Shown here in pieces: positions 33,401 to 46,590 of a stretch of 64,000 bases of DNA. Both the position numbers and the translations under genes were made by a program. Source of the DNA: Ophioderma brevispina (taxonomy: Eukaryota > Echinodermata > Ophiuroidea > Amphilepidida > Ophiodermatidae); NCBI GenBank assembly GCA_023653785.1, contig JAMKCH010001618.1, positions 27,203-91,202 on the forward strand, written 5' to 3'. The number at the start of each line of letters is the position of its first letter. Position 1 is the first letter of the stretch. Under the pieces are notes generated by a model that made no database searches, had not been told where the DNA came from, and worked only from the letters and a program-made list of their open reading frames with translations.

Positions 33401-34845
33401 CTCTTCCCTGCAATGTTGGGAAGTGTTTGACCTCCTCTCTCATTCTGAGAGTCACGTTTTTTCTCTCCTTTTGTTTTTTTTTTTCCTTTTTGTGTTACCA
33501 GGGATAGTCACTCTAAAGTGGAGTAAACCATGCCCTCCTTCCCAGTTGGATTGGACCACGGAAGATGGCCTCCCTACAGCCTAAGTTGTGAGTGTGTTTG
33601 TAATAATTGCAAAGTTGCATTATCAATTCCCTAGATCACATATGCCTTGGACTTCAACTTGTTCAGTCAATACTATTCCCATAATTTTTATACCTTAAAG
33701 GCGCATCAGTGATTTCTTGACCAGTTTTGCAATAAAATTAATCACAACTCTGCAAAATCTGGCCAAAAAGTGCAGTCAGTTCATTTCAAGGATTATTTGT
33801 GAATTTTCTACAAAAGATTGCCCTACTTTGAAAAACTTCGTTTGATATCATTGATAATTTATCATTTATAAAGCAATAGGTAATTTAAAAAATGGGCAAA
33901 AAATCACTGATTATGGCTTTTCAATTTTTTTAGAAAACTTGTGAATAGCTGTAATCCGTGATGTGGTATATATCAAAACCAGGCTGACTTGAGCAGGAGA
34001 TGGAATTTTAGTTCATTGTCAAATATCAAAACAGAGACTTTTTTGCATTGCCTTGCTTTGTTTGTTATCATGGCTATCAAAGTTATTGTAATTTTTAAAT
34101 TTGATTTTCCAAATGTTCAAAATGGAAAAGCCCGTAAAATAAACAAAAATAATAATATAAAGAAAAAAAAGGATAATACAACAAATGTCTGTCAAATTTG
34201 TTACCAAGGATTTTTACGTCAATTTCACAGCATTTTTTTAGCATAGCTAGACTCACAAAGTTTGTAAAAAAAACCTCCAATTTTGACAAAATCAATCCTT
34301 CACATCACCTCATTTTGGTCGCTTTCCCTTTAAACCTTGCCCAATTCCGCTTTGTTTTTTAATACAATTCACATGTCGTTTGCAGTCAGTTTGGAATCTG
34401 CTGTGAGTGCTCCATTAGAATAAGTTATATTTTGACAGTAGGATGATGGTTTTTTGAATGAAGGTAGTGATATTTGAAGTGCAGGCGGTTTTCAATTGGA
34501 ATGCCTTTAAGGAGCTGTTAAAATGGGCAGCAAAGGTGGAATTTACCTACCAAAGGGTTCTAGCACACAATTTTACATAATCAATGTGTATGTATGCCTA
34601 TTTTTAAGTGAAATAGTAGTATGGCAAATTCAATCCCTTAAAGTATGTAAAGTCATACACGCCTGTGACAACTCCTATGACACTCATATCACTCATCAAA
34701 TTTGGGAATTTGTTTAAATAGTCATAAAAAAATAAATACGCTTCTCTGTTGAGCAGTAGTGAACATTAGCAACAGTAGTATTTTGTATATTTCGTTTGCA
34801 AGACATGTACATGCTGCTTTCATCTATTAAACATTTATTGTTTAT
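33401..34845. other. AT-rich noncoding stretch
   Basis: T-rich tracts and low-complexity AT sequence. No gene or repeat end recognised. Confidence 0.45.
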
Positions 34846-34849
34846 CTTG

Positions 34850-35135
34850 CAGTCTCCAATCTTGGACAAAATTGTTGGAACACTTTTGAACAATTTTTTC
34901 GAAAAATGTTCCCCCGTCTCCCCAAACCAATGTTTGAATGGGGGTATCATCATCATCATCCCTTGTATTCGTCCACATTGATTGATGGGGGTGGGGAAGG
35001 GTAAGTTGAAGTGCAAGGTTTTGGCTTTCATTGAGTGAAACAGGGGAGCAGTCTTCTCAACCTGGCCCGGTGAGAAGTAGCACATTTTAGTGAAAGTGGT
35101 TCCAACAATTTTTATTCCAAGATTGTAGGCACCCC
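34850..35135. repeat. Foldback element
   Basis: Left arm CAATCTTGGACAAAATTGTTGG near 34857-34879 and right arm CCAACAATTTTTATTCCAAGATTG near 35101-35125 are imperfect reverse complements, about 190-220 bp apart. Inside are GGGGGTATCATCATCATCATC and the TTGATGGGGGTGGGG run. A 150-codon minus-strand frame (34714-35166) crosses the whole foldback and looks fortuitous. Confidence 0.5.
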
Positions 35136-35450
35136 TGTGGCATACCCAGGGTACATGTATATTCATAATAACACTAAGGCACCATGCTTTGATTATGGTT
35201 CCATTAATCTAGTCTATATTGGTGTAAAATAGATAATGGTCATTTTAAACATGCTTTAGTTTTAACATAAACGATAGGATTTGTTGTTTGCATAGACTCA
35301 TTTTGCATACTGGATAGGTGGTCCAATGTTAGTGTTTGCAGTGCATACCCAGGAATATATTACCCAAGCCTTAGATCATGCCATGGTCGAGTTTGAGGAT
35401 GACCCAATTTTTTTTTTTTTTGTATTTTATGGTCATATGTCCTGACACCA
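35136..35450. other. Noncoding stretch
   Basis: Nothing recognised apart from a T-run at 35411. Confidence 0.4.
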
Positions 35451-35459
35451 TTTACGACC

Positions 35460-35640
35460 TGGGTCTGTTCCCCGAAATCGTGCGTAACCCTACGTTATAC
35501 TAACTCATGTGTAATTATGTTCAACATAATAGACCTTTTTATACCATCATAGCGGTGCTTTAGATAAATTGGTTCATTCGGCATGACATAGTGGGCACAT
35601 AGATTTACGACGAAGTTTTTCGCGAACGGACCACTGAATC
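35460..35640 (+). mobile_element. Short MITE, family 2, copy 1
   Basis: About 180 bp. Matches 38590-38765 in the same orientation: shared ACTAACTCATG.GTA, GACTTTT.ATACCA, GGCATGATAGT/GGCATGACATA and AGATTTACGACC/G. The right end reads TTTACGAC..AGTTTTTCGCGAACG and its complement resembles the left end of copy 2 (CGTTCGCAAAACTCATGCGTAAA), so the terminal inverted repeat is about 20 bp. Confidence 0.6.
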
Positions 35641-38580
35641 TGCCATTGTGCTGATGATAAAATGTGACTTTGTTTCATCAATGTATTTGAAATATGTTTT
35701 TAACGGTCCATGGCCCGATCGCTAATATCCTAGCCCGTCCCCAGGGACCACCCAGATTTTACCGGAAATGGTAAAAATTTTGATATCCAAGAAAGCTACT
35801 ATTTCCTTTGCCTCCTTCCTCATGTACCCTGAAATTTTAGGCTTAACAAGATGTTTGGTTTGGAAAGTTATAAACGAAAATGTGCCCCCGTTTTGGTCGA
35901 CCAATTTAATTTTGCACAAAACGGTACTCTATGGGACTACAAAAGCACGTTTTTAGCCCTCACTCCAAAAGGATTTGAAATAATCGGCGCAAAACTTTAA
36001 CAGATGGGATTTTGGGGTGAAGTCCCATTCTGTCAAAATGAAACTAAATATCCAAATCGGCAAAAGCCCATCTCCCGTTCATATACAAGTGTGAGTCAAA
36101 AAAACCCTACATTCAGAATAAAATAATTAAAATAGTTAAGATTATTTTTTTTGCTCAAATGTGTGCTTATGGTTTAAAGAGGGATAAAACAGGCTTTCAT
36201 TTTCAGAAAAGTTTATTTGGTGTCATTTGGACTTTGGAGGAAGAAGTTTATGGCCTATTTTTGCTGAGAGACTTAAAAAGCCTGTTTGGCCCCGATTTTT
36301 ACCCAAACAAGATCAATGCATCGTTTACATAGAGTAACATGGTCTTCAGCAGTGATTTGCTGAATAACCAAATTATTGTAAAACAATAGAAGGTGCGAGA
36401 ATAATTAGAAGGATTATAAACATAATCCGGAGATTACAAAAGAAAATGCAGAATGAAACAACAATGTTCAATTCGCAAATAAGAAAGCAGATAGTTTGGG
36501 TGTAGAGACCACAGTTTACTTTGGTTCAATCAGATTTCATGGTTTTATCCTCAACGAAACTTGGGAGCCAACGTGAAACCATAGAAGGTTTTGAATTTCA
36601 CTTGAAAAAAAAAAACAGGGCAATAATGATTTTTTAAGTTAATTCCAATTTATTTACAGAAAACTTAAGCTTTATTTCTCAGGCAATTTATGACGCTTGC
36701 TTTACTGGATTTGTCAATAATTACCTTAAGATGTAAAAAAAATCTCTGATTAGTTTCATTATGTTCATGAACTGAGACATTAGAATGGGGTGATTTCAAT
36801 AACTGACTCTTATGATTGAACAATGGTATTTAATTTGTTGAAGATAGTTAACTTATAATTACTGTTACACAATAGACCATTTTATATTTCAAATGCTTAT
36901 TGTATTTGTCGAGAAGAAATCGATCCCATCTTGAATTTGCATGTGTGAATTGTCTTTGCTATAATGTGTTATGGTATAGACGTGGTCGGTGTCAGTCTCT
37001 CCGCATTGTATGGCTAAAAGCGGCCAAACAGAATATTTAGGTGTCTCCGCAAAATTGACATAGTTTGAACCCCTAAGTCCGGAAAGGACACAAATAAAAA
37101 TCTTCTGATAGCCTGTTTAGTTCTGTAAACAACACAAACCAACATTAAGCCAAAAAAAAAAAAAAAATAACTTTTAACCTTTGAAGAAAAATTCTTTCCT
37201 GAAGATAGGGTTTATGACCACACTGTAGGTTTAGTGTGTTAAAAAGTCTAGATCATTGTGTAATATCTGAGACATAAATATGGCAGGCCTTAAAGCTGTT
37301 AACCTAGCCGAGGTGCTCAACTAGACACTCAATTGGGTTTGGTCGTGTACTAGGTCAGAGAATAGTATGTAGCTATTACGGGGTCCATCACGCAATTTTA
37401 AAACTGGCATTATACCTTGACGTTTAAAATCATACCTAATGTCACGGATTCTTATTTATAACGGATGAGCAGTTAATGTCCAATGTACTTAACGCGGATG
37501 TTTGGCGTCAATATAAACTGGCGCAAAATGAAAGAAAATGAAGGCAATGAAGTATACTAAAATTTGCCTTTATTACAATTCACATGCGAAAATCTTATAG
37601 AAAACTGTTTATAATACCTCAGTATTGCTTTATTTTTGTTCTACTAATGATATATTCATGATAATTACACACAGGGAACGGAATACCAAGAGGAGGTCGG
37701 TAAGTGAAGTATTAAAACTTTTTCCGACAGGTTTTGCGTTGGAAAAAACCCCACATATTATCATCTACTTAGTTCATAGCCGCGGCTTCGCCCGGGATAT
37801 GACGTGTCAAGCTATATTAACTTTGTAATTAATGCAAAGCAACCTCTCAAGATTCCAATTGCTTGTTCGAAAAGGGAAAGCTTCGCAAATGTTAAATATT
37901 GGGTTGCGCAAATGGTTAAATAAAAACCCATACCAATGATTAAGGGACAGTTATGAGAGTATGTGGATACCCAGCACTCTAAGCAAAATGTTCGCATCTA
38001 GGGAGGGCGCGGATCTAGGGAGGTGGCGCGCCGACTCCGGGTAATTCTGCAAAAACTTGCAAAATCGGCCCATTTTGGACAAGTTTCAGCGTTCAGCCCC
38101 CCGGTAATTTTGATGTTGTTCAAATCCTGGATCCGGCCCTTGTCTAGCTGTGCAGTATGTATGCAATGCCATGAACCGTCATGGTGTTGGATACTGGTAA
38201 ATCATATTTAAAACCAGAATAGTTTGAGGGTTTACTGCAAGAAGGCCCCCTCTGCAATAGCCCATTTGTGTTGTTGTTATTAAGTGTTATACCGGCCAAA
38301 ATATAACACCTGGCAGCTACTTGACAGGATTGGACTTTTTTGCTAAACCTCGATTTGATTGATTCTGATTCATGTTTTATTCGTATTATTTTTTGTTGTG
38401 TGTAAATATTATTTCATACCCAAATAATTTCTGTAAGGTCTAGTCATGGCGCTCTGCTCCCTAAAACTTTGAGTGGCATCATTGTAAAGGTGCACTGTAA
38501 CAAATATTAACCAGCTGCCAATAAAGCTTGAAAGTGAGTACTGTGGATAATGCACTGGATGTATGCAGCATGCTCTAGTA
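35641..38580. other. AT-rich noncoding stretch
   Basis: Poly-A runs at 36605 and 37152. No domain in the short frames. No clear repeat ends other than the flanking family 2 copies. Confidence 0.45.
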
Positions 38581-38587
38581 GAACTCA

Positions 38588-38768
38588 TGGTCCTGGTGTC
38601 CGTTCGCAAAACTCATGCGTAAACTACGTGTTTACTAACTCATGCGTATGCCCACATAAGAGACTTTTAATACCAGTAACACAAGTGCTATTGAAAAATT
38701 TGTGTCACTCTGGCATGATAGTATTCATGTAGATTTACGACCCGAGTTCCCACGAACGTTACTCCTGA
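38588..38768 (+). mobile_element. Short MITE, family 2, copy 2
   Basis: Left end GTCCGTTCGCAAAACTCATG and right end TTTACGACCCGAGTTCCCACG, partly inverted relative to each other. Same order of internal landmarks as 35460-35640, 3.1 kb away. Noncoding. Target duplication not clear. Confidence 0.6.
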
Positions 38769-41100
38769 ACTACTTTTGAATTTCAAGAAAGATGGCCACT
38801 TATGTGGAATTTAATAGGAGAATGGAGGTGGGAAGGTACCAGTTCCTGCTCCTATATATACAAGTATTACCGTGAGAGCTCTGGTTAAGTGTAGGTGACT
38901 GCCATAGTGCTCTTTATAAATACTCCTTTTGCCATCTTGAAATTGATTAGCAGTTTCTTAATAAAAATCCTCTTACATTTGTATTGGGCATGGAAAGGTC
39001 TAGCTTTTTAATTGCGGCAAGTATACAGATTACCACATGCTAATTTCTCAATCCTGCATAACATTTTCCTGTTCAGAAGCGTATTGTCAAGTTTTGTAAA
39101 GGACAGTCCCAGTAATAATCCAAAATTGTCCAAAATTTGAAATCATCCAAAGCAATACATGTTAAGTTCATATCAAAGGCAATACCATGTAGTTTCATGA
39201 ACAAATATTACCAAGATGTTGGTTGGTAGATATGAACAGAAAGCTCGAAATGACATGATGCTGACGTACATTCCAAAAATTGCCACTTTACATTCACCAC
39301 TTGGAAACAAAAAGTTGACCAAATTTTGACAGTGCAGTACTCTTTGATTTGAATTGGTTTTGTCATTTTTGAGAAATAATTTCATTTTTGTGGATGCATT
39401 GAACAATTTTCTCGGCATCTACCGCAGCAAACAAAATTTAACATAAAGAATTAATGGCTGTGGTTTTTCTTTACTGGTTCTTAGCTTGGTCCCTCTTGCA
39501 AACATATACTCTATCAGCAGAGGTGGGCTATAGAGGGTCTATTTGGGTATAGTTTCAGTCACTTGAACACAGGCCTGAATGATGACTTTAAATTATACTT
39601 ATCCATTTTTGAAGAAAAAATGGAAAAAAGTGCGAAAACAGGGTGCCCCAGGGAAAAATCCAAAATGGCTGCCATATTGGCGAAAAAATCATATTTGACC
39701 ATAACTTGATAATCTTTTGTTTAATCACCTTTATTTTGTGGCAATACCATGTTTGGCCTTGCAAGGCAGACTTTCTTGCCAACTCCATCTCGCACGAGTT
39801 GTTGTTCTCGATATTGTAGTTTTAGCTTAAAATTGAACTCTGTGCTTTCCAAAAGTACACATCATATCAAAAGTTTTAAATTTTTTCTGGTGGGCCATCA
39901 TCAGAATTGTTGATTCATCATTTTTGAAGATAGAGCTGGTAACACTTACCCTTACCAATTGCACTGGGAAGCAATTTAACATTTGATGAAAAACACTCTC
40001 AGTGGAATATACAGGGGTCAACAAACTTCTTATGGTAGGTTTCAATGGAGGGCATTTTTATGACATTAAAAAAGCCTAACAGTTTAAAACTTTTTACCAA
40101 AACAATATCAAAATCAATAACAAAAATAAAAAAAATAAAACACTTTTTGAATGTTAAAGTCAATAGGATGCACTTTTTAGGAAAGCGCACTCAGAGCTCA
40201 ATTTTTAAGCAAAACTGCATTTTCAAGAAAATGAAAACCTAGTTATAGTGAGATGAAAGTGACAGATGCAATCATGATTCCTAATACCTCACCAAACTGC
40301 TAGCTGCAAACATACTCCAAAGTACACTTTGTGAATGGTTCTGCAAGGGAGGTATATTTGTGAATTGTCAGCTAACAGCAAACAAGAATCAGAATTAAAT
40401 TTTCAGATGTATATGTTGATACTCCTATCAGAGATGCTTCAAATAAAATTGATAAAATTCAAAAGCCAACATCATTTAGGAAGTTCTGGGTACTCAGTCT
40501 TTGAAGTGCATATCTGCAACTATGGGATTGGTCATAATGAACTTCTACTTGCTTGCAATAATCACAAATCTGAATAACCGATTTTAGGTACGTAGTCTTC
40601 TACGCAACTCGGGAGACTCTTATATTTCTAGGGCAACCACACTAAAATGGCTACTTTTTACCATGTTACAATGGAGTTAATTTATCTCAATTTTCAGGAC
40701 ATCCTTAGGACTCATGCACTGCTAGGATTAAATATTCCAGTACAGTTCTACCCGGATATTTTTTTTATATGTTTATTCCAAAAATGAGTGCTCCTTTTTA
40801 TGAAATGCGAGTAAAATAGTAAACAATGTCTGGTAATGTTTTTTTTTAAAGTGCTCTTAGATGTTAAGGTACCATTTATATTATTCTGACAGTCAGTACA
40901 AATAGTGTGATGTATAACTTAATGTAAGACAAATCTCAGGTCACACTAGGGGTGTTGTAGTTAGACCCTTTCTAGACTTACGAACTACGTATGTTTTTCA
41001 TAGAAATTGTATATAATTTTGAATTAGGTAACAAATTTGCTATGAGTCTAGCAGATTATGTTCTCATTATTTTTGTAATTTCAAAAATGGGTAATTGGTG
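38769..41100. other. AT-rich noncoding stretch
   Basis: No gene recognised. 39600-39790 contains the phrase ATCCAAAATGGCTGCCATA, echoed near 47640 and 47815 (ATCCAAAATGGCACCAT). This suggests a dispersed repeat family or shared YY1-like core sites. Confidence 0.4.
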
Positions 41101-43640
41101 GTTTCTGTCACAATTGAGGTTATCTGTGAAAAGGGCCACTAAAACGTGTTAGAGGCTGTAATGTACTGTCCAATCAAAACTTGAATGTTTGTGTGTCTGC
41201 GACAAGCCAGAACAGCACATAGGGATTACTTTGCTATAATTAGATGACCAGAAAATAGGCGGGGAATTATCATTTTCGCGCGTAAAAGGTACACCACAAT
41301 GTACCCAGCATTTGCACAGGAACGCCTGGCACGCAAAATATAACTGCCGCGTCTGAGTAGTCTTGCACTTCAATATTCCATATCAGTTGGAAATTTATGC
41401 GGGACCGCCGATTGGTGTAATCAAAGTATAGTATGTGTGTGTGTCGGTGTGAGTGTTAAAACTGTTAACATGCACCCTTATTGGACTCATACTTTAGCCC
41501 ATGCCTCAACCCATACTCGATCAAAGAAAACAATGGACCAAGGACTAAATGGGGTGTACACAAATTGACCTCTGATGACCGTTTTCATAAACGCGATGGC
41601 GGCCAGATGACACGAGTTCAGGGATGCTCTATATACAGAACATACTGTGTAGGTTTTTGTGGGTTTTTTTAGCTTTTTCTTTTTTTTTTGCATATCATTG
41701 AATCGATGTACTGGTCTAATTTTGTTGTTTTTTTAAAGTTTCTAGTTTAATTCTTTTATATAAGGTGCTTTTGTCATTATTATGAACAATGTTCATATCA
41801 TATGCCCCGTAGCCCACTGTGTTGCATTTTTTTTTTTTTTGGCAGCTAACTACCCAATTCTGAATATCTTGCAGAGAAGATTGACCTAGTAAACAATACC
41901 TTGCAATTGGTCAAAATAACACCAGCTATCTGAGCTAGTGATTATTTTTAGCCCATTTGCCAACCATGTTAAGGATGTGGGTTGATCTGAAAGGGCTATA
42001 TATAGAGCTTATATAGTTGGAAGCTGTATTTCATTGGCTGTTGAAAAATTGAATAGTGATGTATTAGCCAATCAGAGATGGCGTTTTTTTGTCAAAGCAG
42101 TTAGTGCCCAAGTGGTTACTGTGCAAATATGTTAGTCATGATACACAGTTAGGCCAGTGGTTTCAGATAGTATCAACAATCTGAACCATTTTGAAATGTC
42201 CAGTAATGTAATCAGGAAGACCTTACAGCTACATGCTTTTTGTGTGTGTGTCAAACCTGTAGTTGACACTTTTATCAGACATTTTCCTTAAAATTGAGCA
42301 TAACCTTCAAGAGCAAAATTTGTTGTACCATTTGGGCACAAATAGCATGATCTGCCATTTCAAATAGCCGTTTAGTTATATTCTTGGATCACGGCAAAAA
42401 AAGTTTTGAAAATTGGTCTAAAACTTAAAAGAATGGCAGTTAGCTTGGTAAATGGCAGGACTTAGGGCGCAATATTTTTGCATGCATGCACTGAGTTTTA
42501 CAGTGGTATTGCAACATACTGTCATGAGACCTGCAGACAATGAATCTGCTTCGGCTATGAATTTGGCACAAACAGAAAACTCCCAACCTGATGGTGCATG
42601 GACGTATTTGCTGATGGAATTAAATCTTAAAACATGGCGAATTGACTCGGCTGTTAAGAAATTGGTCATCGTGTTTTTGGTTTTAGCAATTGTGTGATTT
42701 ATACTTGATTTATAGTTAAAGGTGATTTGTTTGTTTGCATTGACTCGTACCGACAATAAACAGGTTGTAGAATGTTGTTAAACAGCTTTCCCGATGGGAT
42801 ACCCAACAGTATGGATTTAGTGTAAATCAATTTTCTATAACATATTTTCTTGGGCCTACAACATGTTAGCTGATCAGATGAGCTGATCAGGTAAAGCGAA
42901 TAGCTTTATTTGTACATATAACATGTGTGGTATTTTTATTTGTATATTTACATAGGTAATATATACTCTGATATCAAAGTGCTTCATAATACCAATATTA
43001 TGTTATTCGCGTTATATGTTGTACTTGTACCAAATATTATGTGTCTGATCCAAAATCTGTGAGATTATTGCATTTTTAAAGGAGGCATGAGGACATTTCC
43101 AGGGAGAAGCACCCTCAATTTTTTTTTAACCCAAGTTTTTTTGCATATTTGGAATGCTACCAATGTATTAGATCACACCTGAAGTGAATAAGCTGAATAC
43201 GTCATCTTTATGTAATAAGATGATGATTTAGTAATTTCTGTCGTGCAATGACAGAAATTCCAAAGCATGGTTTCCTATAAGGACGATTTGGATAGCAGGC
43301 AAGTTCAAAACGAGGTTTGTGGTTTTCTTTCATGCTTGTTTGTCCAATAAATCTTCCAAACGTTCTTGTAGGTGGTCTACAACCGATCAAGTGCAATTTG
43401 AGAGAAATTTTATCCTCAAAAAGTCTGCCAAAAAGAACTAGGAATTCCATATTGTCAAGGGGATTTTTTTAACTGCCAAAAAAAATGAACTCTGTATTAC
43501 ACACCTAGTCAGCTCTAGATGACTAGACTAGATATGACTAATAGACTTCTTCATTGATATTTATAGGGCGCTTGCTCTAAAAGTCATGTAACAACCCAAG
43601 CATGAAGAAAATACAAAGAATCACCTGCAGAAATATCTGA
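41101..43640. other. Noncoding stretch
   Basis: Short frames only. An 81-codon plus frame (42452-42697) and an antisense 112-codon frame (42418-42756) overlap at one place but show no domain, signal peptide or splice structure. T-run at 41829. Confidence 0.4.
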
Positions 43641-43654
43641 AATGTTCAGGTAAA

Positions 43655-44144
43655 CCAGACATTGTCTATTAAGGGGAGTGAGAGTGATCGCTCCCCTTCC
43701 ACTCTCCTTAAGTGCATTTGATCGCTCCCCTGCAGCTCTCCTTAATTGCATTGTAGGAGAGTGATTTGTAACTACTCTTGGAAAATCATTTTTTGCTGTA
43801 CATTGCAGTGGTAAAAGCTCCTATTTTTTCCCTTGAATACTCTCCTTAATTTGACATGGAGAGCACTAAACTGTAAAATTGGATAATTTCCTCCTCCAAT
43901 TTTTTTCTCCTTTCCGCGCCGCGTAATTTTTCTTTTTTCGCGTTTCTGTAATTTTTTAAACACTTTTTGCTTGTTTTTAAATTCGCTCTTTTCAGCGATC
44001 CTACATAGACCTACAACACAAAGTAAAATTTTCGCGCGTTTTTTAATTTCGCGCTAGCTCAGAAGTGTGCGAAAAGCGCGAAAATTAATGTAGCGCAAAA
44101 ATTTCCCTTGTACAGTACCTCTTTTTTTATAAGACAATGTCTGG
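43655..44144. mobile_element. Nonautonomous element with inverted ends
   Basis: Left end CCAGACATTGTCTATTAA and right end TTATAAGACAATGTCTGG are inverted relative to each other (about 17 bp). The interior has reiterated CTCCTTAA.TGCAT and GGGGAGTGAGAG pieces at the left. At the right is a cluster of TTTTCGCGC/GCGCGAAAA inverted motifs (43990-44095), uncommon in this AT-rich setting. No coding capacity. The flanks do not give a clear target duplication. Confidence 0.6.
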
Positions 44145-44456
44145 GAACAGGTGCATGTTTTGTATTTTCAACATGGTTGATATCTGGTGAACAGACTTAA
44201 AGGCTGACTCAATTCTTTTAGTGTGTATTACTTAAAAATAGTCAACTGGAACTAAAGATAGTCACCTAAAATGCTCAATTCAAAGTTTGAGATGAATCTG
44301 ATTTTTTTGTTTTGATGCAATAAACATTATGTATAGTGTGACAGACTGACAGTACCATAGGATACTGTGTATTACGAAATTTCGGATCCAGAATTTTCTA
44401 CACAAAGAACATTGATTTAAGTTTAGCTCTCTCACAAAGTGATTAGAATGTGGACA
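44145..44456. other. AT-rich noncoding
   Basis: Nothing recognised. Confidence 0.4.
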
Positions 44457-44757
44457 CACTATGAAATAAATCACTGAAAAAAATCACTGAAATCTAAAAT
44501 GAACTTTGAAAAAGAGTAATGCTGAAATTATCACTGAAATGATCACTGAAAGTGTAATAATTTCAGTGTGATTGGTGCATTTCAGTGTGATTAGTGCATT
44601 TTAGTGTGATTAATGTCCAAGGTCATTCCACTAATCACACTGAAACTTGCTAATCCCTCTGAAATGATCATATCAGTGATCATTTCAGCATTACTTTTTT
44701 TTTCAGTGTTCATTACAGATTTCAGTGTTTTTTTTCCAGTGATTTTATTTCATAGTG
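44457..44757. mobile_element. CACTA-ended MITE with ACA target duplication
   Basis: Exactly 301 bp. Begins CACTATGAAATAAATCACTG and ends with the near-perfect inverse, ...CAGTGATTTTATTTCATAGTG. The three bases just outside are ACA on both sides (44454-44456 and 44758-44760). CACTA termini with a 3-bp duplication are the hallmark of the CACTA (CMC) superfamily. The interior is built of many copies of TCACTGAAA/TTTCAGTGA, so it could fold along its whole length. Noncoding. Confidence 0.85.
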
Positions 44758-45690
44758 ACAAGCATCATGTATATGCAAAGAACGTGACAGTTTCCATTTT
44801 GTTTTGACAGCATTTCTCAGGATGAAAATAATAGTCTTTAGCAATGCAATAAAGTATTGATTGAATAGATAATTTACTTAATGCAATAGGATAATTATTA
44901 CCTTTTCCAAAAGCTAGCATTGGGTCCAGTAAATATTATTCTGTCATGGAGCAGGCAGTCGGTGAATATGTGTGTATAAATAACTAGTTTAACATGCATT
45001 TTGTGATTCTAACACTTATAATTTATGGTTCACTAGGTTTCCTTAAAAAAGCTTATTCCAAAAATTTCAGTTGATACAAATCTTGTGGTTTGAGCAAATG
45101 TACGTATCACAGAATCCCATGGGCTACTGTCTAGCTGTTACATAGCAATATTGTATATATACATTTTTGATGAAAGTAGTAAGGAATAGGTTTTTGAAGT
45201 GATCGGTTGATAGGTGGCAATATTTATAATACTACTATACTTTGTCCAGACCGAAGTATGAAGTGACGATGTGCGCATATACCCTGTGCTGCCTTTCAGT
45301 TGCAGTGTGCTTGTTCATTGACTACACATGTGTTGAAAGTCGGTATAATGTATATACTTGTCTCATTACTTCGTACTTTGAACTGAACAGAGTTAGAATG
45401 TTTCTAGTTATTGTATAAATTGAATCCTTAGGTGATCATGCAAAACATTGAAATTTGATACAGAGATTCACAGTTATTCCTGAACATATGCGCAATGATA
45501 TTTAGCATACATGTACCAAAATAAAGCTAAGAAATAGAAATTATATTATGAACTTGTAGATGAAAATATTATCACAGTACTGAAAAGCTGCAAGACAAAT
45601 TGTTTATAGCCATCACTTGTACACCATAGGCAAGCAACTAATGACAATATCGGACCTGTAAGACATCAGAAGGGTGGATTTGTCAGCTGC
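44758..45690. other. Noncoding stretch
   Basis: No gene or repeat recognised. Confidence 0.4.
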
Positions 45691-45982
45691 ATTATATACC
45701 ATCATGTGAAGGCAAGAAGGTTGTAAGTGCAATAGCTGCCATTTGTCAGAAATTCTCATCAAAGATAGCATTATCAAAAAGTCTTTGGTCAGTGGCTCTT
45801 GAATGGTTCTTCAAGTGACTGCATTGCCTGAAGAACCATTTCAAGAGCCATTGACTTAAGAAAAGATTGAGATTTATCCTAATACATGGCAGCTCATGAA
45901 TGTATCACTGCAGTCTCACAAATGTATCACATGGCAGCTATTGCACTTACAACCTTTTTGCATTCACACAGTGGTACATAAT
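45691..45982. mobile_element. Foldback MITE
   Basis: About 290 bp. The left arm begins ATTATATACCATCATGTGAA and contains GGTTGTAAGTGCAATAGCTG. The right arm is the inverse, CAGCTATTGCACTTACAACC, ending near GTGGTACATAAT. A second inverted pair nearer the centre (GGCTCTTGAATGGTTCTTCA and TGAAGAACCATTTCAAGAGC) brings the stem almost to the apex near 45823. Noncoding. Confidence 0.8.
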
Positions 45983-46590
45983 TTCATTAGCTATTCACAA
46001 ATACCAGATAATCAGACCAGGTGGTCATCAGATTAATAGTGAGAGGTCTGTTTTATTAGTTGATGTTGTAGTCTGTTATTAGAATGTGTAAAGGTCTAAT
46101 AGATAATGAGGCATGATGCTTTGCTGTTTAAACAGCTAATTCAACAAGTGGAGATGTGGCAAAGGGATCCTGAAGAAAGCAACATTTTTATAGTTAAGTC
46201 CGGGTTAAATATCTCATTTTTTCTGTAGATAGAATTTATGGTGAGATTGAGATATTTTAACTGGCTTTAGTGAAAGGAGATGTCGTAACTGAAAACAGGT
46301 CACATTTGATATGAAACATCACATAGAAGTTAATTCCTGAAATGATCTGTTGCTAAATTAATTTCTTTTTTCCTTTATCATTTTCCTGTGAGAGACCACG
46401 ACATACCAAGATTGTATGTTAAAAATTTAACTTTAGATAATTTCTACATAGTCATGACTATGAAAAAAGATGAGAGACATTTAAGGATATGCTCATGGCC
46501 AGTCTGTTTATTGAGACTGCCTAAAGGGTTTATATTTTAAGAGGGTACAAGGGGTAAAAAGATGTTGTCTCAGTGAATCATGGGTACATT
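45983..46590. other. Noncoding stretch
   Basis: Nothing recognised. Confidence 0.4.

Noticed and set aside
33041..33584. Overlapping Ser/Leu-rich frames of 94-129 codons
   Set aside because: Produced by the CT/CTCTCA microsatellite.
34714..35166. 150-codon minus-strand frame
   Set aside because: It runs through a foldback element, contains a low-complexity Met run and shows no domain.
42418..42756. Overlapping sense and antisense frames (81 and 112 codons)
   Set aside because: No splice signals, domains or signal peptide; both strands are open by chance.
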